Shown here in pieces: positions 59,009 through 64,000 of a DNA stretch of 64,000 nt (positions within the stretch are counted from its first letter, which is position 1; every line of letters begins with the position of its first letter). The DNA is from Fodinicola feengrottensis (GTDB taxonomy: Bacteria > Actinomycetota > Actinomycetes > Mycobacteriales > HKI-0501). Both the position numbers and the translations under genes were made by a program. Where the stretch lies: assembly GCF_010993775.1 (NCBI RefSeq), contig NZ_WOTO01000019.1:62001-126000 (forward strand), read 5' to 3'. The notes below the pieces were generated by a model. It was not told where the DNA came from. It did not search any database and saw only the letters and a program-made list of their open reading frames with translations.

Positions 59009-59570
59009 TCGCTATCCCTCGCAGTGCTTCCTCGACCTGGTCGCACCAGGCCAACGCGTTTTCGGTGTGTTGTTTGCCGTACTCATGAAGAAGCTCGCTC
59101 GTAGTCCGAGAACCTAGCTTCTGGTCGGCTTGCCAGCTCTGCGCCGGCCCCGGCGAAGCGACGTTCTTGGCGAACCATTCAAAGCTCTTGCGGCGCTCGT
59201 CGACCAGCCGGAGCACCTCGGCCGGCTCCAGTTCGGCCGCGAACATCATCTTCACCAGGTTCTCGTCGCGCATCCGCAGCGGCGCGGACGGGCTGCGGAT
59301 CCACTTCGTGAGCGCCGCGCGACCAGCCGGCGTGATGTGCCATACCGACTTGGACCGGGCCCCCGGATCCTCCTGCGGCGACTCGATCAACCCCAGCTCC
59401 GCGAGCAGCTTGAGCTGCGGATACAGCTGGCCGTCGCTGACGCCCCAGAAGTACGACACGGAGCGCCGCGCGGCCTCCCGGATGTCGTACCCACTGCGCG
59501 GGTGTTGCGCCACGAAGCCCAGGATCGTCCGCGCGGTCGGCGTCAGGTCCGCCCACTCGTCGACACTCAT
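58995..59570 (-). CDS. PadR-family transcriptional regulator
   Basis: A 191-residue regulator. The PadR winged helix (LTPTARTILGFVAQHPRSGY, DIREAARRSVSYFWGVSDGQ, LYPQLKLL, PAGRAAL) covers residues 8-95, followed by a C-terminal helical dimer arm (EVLRLVDERRKSFEWFAKN). ATG 59570 has GAGGTGG upstream; an earlier ATG at 59612 would place its start inside the operator. A near-perfect palindrome lies at 59584-59609. It overlaps the downstream hydrolase by 14 bp, suggesting an autoregulated two-gene operon. The frame is intact. Confidence 0.9.
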   Translation of the reverse strand: MSVDEWADLTPTARTILGFVAQHPRSGYDIREAARRSVSYFWGVSDGQLYPQLKLLAELGLIESPQEDPGARSKSVWHITPAGRAALTKWIRSPSAPLRMRDENLVKMMFAAELEPAEVLRLVDERRKSFEWFAKNVASPGPAQSWQADQKLGSRTTSELLHEYGKQHTENALAWCDQVEEALRGIANDRA

Positions 59571-59583
59571 CGGCCACCTCATA

Positions 59584-59609
59584 TCTCTGTCAGATATATC
59601 TGTCAGAGA
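59584..59609. promoter_or_regulatory. PadR operator
   Basis: A 26-bp near-perfect palindrome built of TCTCTG-T-CAGATA and TATCTG-T-CAGAGA; only the two T positions break symmetry. It sits 14 bases upstream of the PadR start. Confidence 0.75.
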
Positions 59610-59660
59610 CATTAGCAGGTCATGATCCAGACCGCTCGGCGGATCTCTGCCCGAAAAGGC

Positions 59661-60224
59661 CTACTTTCGGGACCTTGTCCGATGTGCACGGGCCTTCGCG
59701 CGGTTGCCACAACGACTCATCGAGCACCACTGCCGGCGGCCGGCCTGCGAGCGATCGGCGAACCGCTGGCCGCAGTCGAGGCTCCCACAGATCCGCAAAC
59801 CGGCCCGGTCCTGGGTGCCAAGCAGCTGAACTGCGTCGACGGCGATCTCGGCCAGCGCGGCAACCACCGGGATCGCCGGCCGGCGTGGCCTCGACCAGCG
59901 GTGCGCCGTCGGCTCGTACGCGCAGTCGTACGAGCGCCGGCCGCCGCCTCGCCGCCCACCGGTTCACCACGTCGACCGCGGCAGTCGGCAGCGGCTCGAC
60001 GTTGATCACAGCGGTGACGCAGTCGTTGACGGCCTCGCGCAGCTCGACCGCCGACGCAGCCGCGCCGCGCCAGGCTGAGCGTCGGGATATCCGGCCAGCC
60101 GCAGCCATTCGGCCAGGTTCGCCGGCGTCGCCAACAACTCCCGGCCGCCCGTCTTGCGGTCCCGGTACGTGTTCACCAGGTCCAGGCTCGGCCGCCCGCC
60201 GTCCCACCTCCAGTCGCTCACCAT
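59661..60224 (-). CDS. CGNR zinc-finger (ABATE-domain) regulator (two frameshifts)
   Basis: About 188 residues. The N-terminal part (MVSDWRWDGGRPSLDLVNTY, then RDRKTGGRELL) is typical of the ABATE/stress-induced domain. The C-terminal finger CGSLDCGQRFADRSQAGRRQ, then WCSMSRCGNRAKARAHR, carries the CGNR motif. Breaks lie near 60065 and 59870. It is divergent from the epoxide-hydrolase-like gene and shares a small inverted repeat with it, so it probably controls that gene. Confidence 0.86.
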
Positions 60225-60237
60225 AACCCCATGATAC

Positions 60238-60253
60238 GGTTAGGCAAATAACC
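60238..60253. promoter_or_regulatory. Inverted repeat between CGNR and hydrolase genes
   Basis: GGTTA, six bases, TAACC, 14 bases from the CGNR start and 26 from the hydrolase start. It is short, and a regulatory role is only suggested by position. Confidence 0.4.
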
Positions 60254-60278
60254 TGTTGAAGTGGTTACGGAGGATTCG

Positions 60279-61131
60279 ATGTCCGGCACGGCCGAGGTCA
60301 ACGGCATCAAGATGCACTACCTGATCGAGGGAAACGGGCCGACGGCCGTGCTGTTGCACGGCTGGCCACAAAAACAGTCACTGCTGGCGGCACATTGTCG
60401 GCCCGCTCAGCCAAACGCACACGGTGATCGCGCCGGACCTGCGCGGCTACGGACGAACCGACAAACCGGTCGGCGGCTACGACAAACGCACGATGGCAGC
60501 GGACGTACGGGCCCTGGTCCGGCACCTCACCGACGACTCCCCCATCACCCTCGTCGGCCACGACCGCGGCGCGCGGGTCGCCCACCGCTATGCGTTGGAC
60601 CACGCCGAAAACGTGTCCCGCCTGGCGGTGTTGGATATCGTCCCGACCCGCGAGGCCTGGCGGCGCGGGAACCCCAAGACCGGCCTTTGCGCGGTGCCGT
60701 GGCACTGGCACTTCCACCTGCAACGCGACCTGCCGGAGCTGCTGGTCGGGCCGAATATCCGCGGCTATCTGGAGTATTTCTTCGAGCGCTGGACATTCCA
60801 GCGGGCCGGCCTGGACCCGGCCGCGGTCGACGAGTATGTACGGTCCTTCTCCCGGCCAGGCGCTCTACGGGCCGGTTTCGAGGACTACCGGGCCGGTTTC
60901 CCGTACGACGACGATCTCGACAACGCCGACTTCGACGCAGGGCTTGGGCTGTCGATGCCGGTCCTCGCGCTCTGGGGCGCCACCGGCCTGCCGGCCCAGC
61001 TCGACGTCCTCGACGCCTGGCGGCCGTACGCTCCCGACCTGCGCGGTGAGGCCATCCCCGACTGCGGCCACTTCATCGCCGAGGAACAGCCCGCGGCGCT
61101 CTTGGCCCACCTCAACGCCTTCGCTCGGTAA
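60279..61131 (+). CDS. Alpha/beta hydrolase, epoxide hydrolase / haloacetate dehalogenase type (one frameshift)
   Basis: About 284 residues. The start is [23 protein letters not shown] 60279 has GGAGGA 4 bases upstream. The oxyanion loop is LLHGWPQ. After a break near 60375 (run of five A) come [15 protein letters not shown], the nucleophile elbow [12 protein letters not shown] with Asp as nucleophile, LALWGATG and [11 protein letters not shown] with the catalytic His. An Asp nucleophile points to an epoxide hydrolase or haloacetate dehalogenase. It is divergent from the CGNR gene. Confidence 0.88.
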
Positions 61132-61162
61132 CCGCCTCGTGTCGGCCGCGGAACGATGTGAG

Positions 61163-62271
61163 TCAGACCCGGTGCATCCAGTTGTGCTTGTCGGGCGCCT
61201 TGCCGTACTGGATGTCCAGCAGCGCTTGGCGCAGCGCCATGGTCACCGGGCCGGCCTCGCCGTCGGCGATGACGAACTCGCCGTCGCGGCTGCGGACCCG
61301 GCCGATCGGGGGTGATGACGGCCGCCGTGCCGCAGGCGAAGACCTCGACCAGTGAGCCGTCCGCGGCCGAGCCGCGCCACTCTTCGACGGACACCGGTCG
61401 CTCTTCGACCGGATGCCCATGGTCGGCGGCGAGCGTGAGCAGGCTGTCGCGGGTGATGCCAGCCAGCAGCGAACCAGTCAGCGGCGGAGTGGCGAGCCGG
61501 CGACCGCCGGCACCGTCGTCAAAAGACGAAGAAGATGTTCATGCCGCCGAGTTCCTCGACCCAGCGCCGCTCCACCGCGTCGACGAACACCACCTGGTCG
61601 CAGCCGGCCTCGGTGGCCTCGGCCTGCGCCATCAGGCTGGCCGCATAGTTGCCGCCGGTCTTCGCGTCCCCGGTGCCGCCCGGGACGGCCCGCACCCGAT
61701 CGGTCGACAGCCACAGGTTGACCGGCTTGACGCCCCGCGGGAAGTACGCGCCGACCGGCGACGCGATCAGGCCGTAGAAATACTGCAGGGCGGGGCGTAC
61801 GCCCAGGAACTGCTCATTCGCGAACATGAAGGGCCGCAGATACAGGCTGCCCTCCGGGAAGGTCGGCACCCAGGCCCGGTCCTGCTCGACCAGCACCCGG
61901 ACCGAGTCCAGGAACAGTTGTTCGGGCAGCGGCGCCATCGCGAGCCGCTGCGCCGAATACCGAAAGCGGGCGGCGTTGCGGTCCGGCCGGAACAGCGCGG
62001 TGCCGCCATCGGGCTGTCGATATGCCTTCAGGCCCTCGAAAATCTCCTGCGCGTAGTGCATGACCGCGGTCGCCGGTTCCAGGCTGAGCGGCCCGTACGG
62101 CCTCAGCTGTGCGTCACGCCAGCCGCCGTCGGCATACTGCGCGGTCACCATGTGGTCGGTGAAGACCCGGCCGAAGCCCGGATCGAGCAGCAACTCGGCG
62201 CGCCGCTCGACGGACACTGGAGTCGCGCTCGGGTGCAGACTGATGGACAGCGTTGGCGCGGCGGTGCTCAT
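61163..62271 (-). CDS. ilvE: Branched-chain amino acid aminotransferase (two frameshifts)
   Basis: About 370 residues of class IV PLP transaminase, carrying out the last step of Val, Leu and Ile synthesis. Landmarks are [47 protein letters not shown], the PLP lysine in [32 protein letters not shown] and, after breaks near 61520 and 61315 (run of six G), [13 protein letters not shown] and [13 protein letters not shown] 62271 starts [10 protein letters not shown]. It lies near cimA, as in other actinobacteria. The breaks are probably sequence errors since this gene is needed for prototrophy. Confidence 0.95.
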
Positions 62272-62499
62272 GGTGAGCGCCCCTTTCTACTCTGCGGTCG
62301 AACGCGACTTCCGACAGTGAACCTACCTCAACCGACGTTAAGGCAGATCAGGGTGCGCGTGGACGGCTGGGGGGCGAGGCATCGGATTCGATCAAGAATA
62401 GCCCGGAGGTACCTGACTGCCTGACCGTTATGCCAGAAAAGTGAAATGTTAGAAAGTTCGCGACTTTATCCTAGTCGCAAATAATGTGTCTCTGAACTG
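62272..62499. other. Intergenic region between ilvE and the GH16 gene
   Basis: Divergent promoter region. It contains the inverted repeat GCGACT-N7-AGTCGC at 62460-62478, just upstream of the promoter-like pair at 62500-62528. No gene is supported. Confidence 0.4.
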
Positions 62500-62528
62500 T
62501 TGCCAAGTGGGCCTTTGACTCGGATACT
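62500..62528 (+). promoter_or_regulatory. Sigma-A-like promoter of the GH16 gene
   Basis: TTGCCA, 17 bases, GATACT. It fits the -35 and -10 hexamers and lies about 140 bases upstream of the glucanase start. An inverted repeat with 6-bp arms at 62460-62478 is 22 bases upstream and could bind a regulator. Confidence 0.45.
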
Positions 62529-62671
62529 CTCACTTGCCAGGACACGCGAAGTTCGCGCCTATCAAAGGTTTTTCGTCCCGTACGAACTCGCCGCGCGCAG
62601 TCGGGAAAATATGCGCCCCGCCGCGCGCACGCAGGGTTCGCGAAAACCCCGTTCGGAGAGGCGGCACGACC

Positions 62672-63902
62672 ATGCCCAAATCACGATGGTGCCTGCTCGT
62701 CGCGGCGATCCTGGCCGCGTCAGCGTTGGTGCCGCAGGGAATCCCGGCCGCCGCGGCGCGCGCCGGCCGCGGCCACCTTCACCGACGACTTCTCCGGCCC
62801 GGCCGGCAGCGGTGTCGACACCGGCAAATGGCAGCAGGAGACCGGAAACAACGCCGGCAACAACCACGAGCTGCAGTGGTACACCGGCGGTACGAGCAAC
62901 GCGGCCATGGACGGCAACGGCCATTTGGTCATCACCGCCAAAAGAGAGAATCCCGGCGGCTACAACTGCTGGAACGGCCCCTGCCAGTACACCTCCGCGC
63001 GAATGAACACCGCCAACAAGTTCACCCAGGCGTACGGACATTTCGAGGCCCGCATGCAGATTCCGCGCGGCCAGGGCATGTGGCCGGCGTTCTGGATGCT
63101 CGGCGACAACATCGGCAGCGTCGGCTGGCCGGGCAGCGGCGAGATGGACATCATGGAGAACATCGGCCGTGAGCCGGGCACCGTGCATGGCACTCTGCAC
63201 GGCCCTGGATACTCCGGCGCGAACGGGCTCGGTGGCGGCTACACGTTGCCCGGTGGGCAGGCTTTCGCGGACGGCTTCCACACTTTCGCGGCCGACTGGT
63301 CGCCGAGCGCGGTCACCTTCTCGGTGGACGGCAACGCGTACGAGACCCGTACGCCGGCCGACACCAACGGCAACCAGTGGGTCTTCAACCACCCGTTCTT
63401 CATCATTCTCAACCTCGCGGTCGGTGGTGACTGGCCCGGAAATCCGGACGGCAGCACGCCTTTCCCTGGTCAGCTGGTTGTCGACTACGTCCACGTAACC
63501 ACCAGTGACACCGGCGGGGGCGGCGGCACCAGCGGCCGGATCGCCGGCCTCGGTGGAAAATGTGTCGACGTGGCGGCCGCGAACTCCGCGAATGGCACGC
63601 CCGTCCAGCTGTACGACTGCAATGGTACGGCCGCGCAGAACTGGACGGTCGGCTCCGATGGCAGCATCCGCGCACTCGGCAAGTGCATGGACGTGGCGGC
63701 CGCGAACCCGGCCAACGGCACCAAAATCCAGCTCTACGACTGCAACGGCAGCGCGGCCCAGCAATGGACCGTCGGCTCTGACGGCACGATCAGGGCGCTC
63801 GGCAAATGCCTGGATGCCACCAACAACAGCTCCGCCAACGGCAACCAGCTGCAGATCTGGGACTGTGCCGGCAGCGCCAACCAGAAATGGACGGTCGGCT
63901 GA
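62672..63902 (+). CDS. Secreted GH16 beta-glucanase with C-terminal ricin-type lectin (CBM13) (one frameshift)
   Basis: About 410 residues. The signal peptide (WCLLVAAILAASALVPQGIP) is followed by a break near 62765. The GH16 domain (residues 35-275) has the active-site strand SGEMDIMENIGREPG with the ExDxxE acids, FEARMQIPRGQGMWPAFWML and NPFFIILNLAVGGDWPG-like sequence. After a Gly-rich linker, three ricin-B repeats follow, each GKC(V/M/L)D, then (L/I)(Y/W)DC and QxWTVG. It is likely an endo-1,3-beta-glucanase (laminarinase) acting outside the cell. Its stop overlaps the next start (TGATG). Confidence 0.92.
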
Positions 63903-64000
63903 TGCGCAGGCGGCCGCTGATCATCGCACTCGTCGGACTTTTGTTGGCGGTGCTGGCCGTCAGCGCGACACCAGCGACGCCGGCGGATGCCTCGGATCCG
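63902..64000 (+). CDS. Start of an exported protein, cut by the window end
   Basis: ATG 63902 overlaps the glucanase stop (TGATG). The first 33 codons give MRRRPLIIALVGLLLAVLAV and then SATPATPADASDP, a clear signal peptide. The rest is outside the window. Coupling to the GH16 gene suggests another carbohydrate-active or binding protein, but this is a guess. Confidence 0.75.
   Translation, partial: MRRRPLIIALVGLLLAVLAVSATPATPADASDP

Noticed and set aside
62272..62340. Attenuator or T-box before ilvE
   Set aside because: I looked for a leader peptide and terminator like that of cimA; no stem with a U-run and no Leu/Ile/Val-rich short frame was found.
1..64000. CRISPR arrays, intact insertion sequences, phage genes, attachment sites
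   Set aside because: No regularly spaced repeats, transposase, integrase or terminal inverted repeats were seen. The frequent CGTACG words are a genome-wide word bias, not a repeat array.

Overview
The window is chromosomal DNA of a GC-rich actinobacterium, probably a soil or filamentous type. The evidence is the codon use, frequent GTG starts, large AfsR/SARP and LuxR-type ATPase regulators, a DUF222-HNH (13E12-type) gene, zinc-finger CGNR and PadR regulators, several secreted hydrolases, a bacterial citramalate synthase and a gltX locus with tRNA-Gln and tRNA-Glu beside it. I cannot name the genus from sequence alone.

More than half of the protein genes are split by one or more small frameshifts. 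This includes genes expected to be essential or biosynthetic (gltX, ilvE, cimA), and many breaks fall at runs of five or more identical bases. I read these mainly as indel errors in the assembly, not as mass pseudogenisation. Such genes are listed as one feature over their full reconstructed span, with the approximate break position stated.

Layout. 0-5 kb: a PHP-type metallohydrolase, a small unknown protein, a secreted TAP-like hydrolase that has lost its catalytic residues, and the TetR regulator that shares an operator with it. 5-11.4 kb: tRNA-Glu, tRNA-Gln, gltX, an FAD monooxygenase, an ABC exporter pair and a fumarylacetoacetate hydrolase. 11.6-19.3 kb: an SDR/MerR divergent pair, a secreted M1 peptidase, a papain-like peptidase, and an unusual block with a membrane protein, two zinc-ribbon AIM24 proteins and an SPFH zinc-ribbon protein. 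19.3-23.4 kb: a P450 with a divergent TetR, and an oxidoreductase/hydrolase operon. 23.5-35.5 kb: three giant signal-transduction ATPases (AfsR/SARP, LuxR-LAL, SARP) around a DNA glycosylase and an amine-oxidase-like flavoprotein, plus a BTAD remnant.

35.6-42.7 kb: a tightly overlapping GntR-controlled catabolic operon (GntR, ROK kinase, SIS isomerase, SDR, FAD oxidoreductase, phosphotriesterase-like hydrolase, MFS importer) with matching operator boxes at three places. 42.8-52 kb: secreted hydrolases, a Ser/Thr kinase with a duplicated extracellular domain, a DUF222-HNH gene and a large secreted glycosidase-like protein. 52-64 kb: small regulators and enzymes, then the branched-chain amino acid genes cimA (preceded by a leader peptide with Leu-Ile-Ile codons and an intrinsic terminator) and ilvE, and finally a secreted GH16 beta-glucanase with a ricin-type lectin domain and the start of another exported protein.

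The best candidates for under-described biology are the GntR-box catabolic regulon (35.6-42.7 kb), the AIM24/SPFH zinc-ribbon block (15.5-19.3 kb), the cimA attenuator (57.2-57.35 kb) and the catalytically dead TAP-family hydrolase (2.8-4.2 kb).
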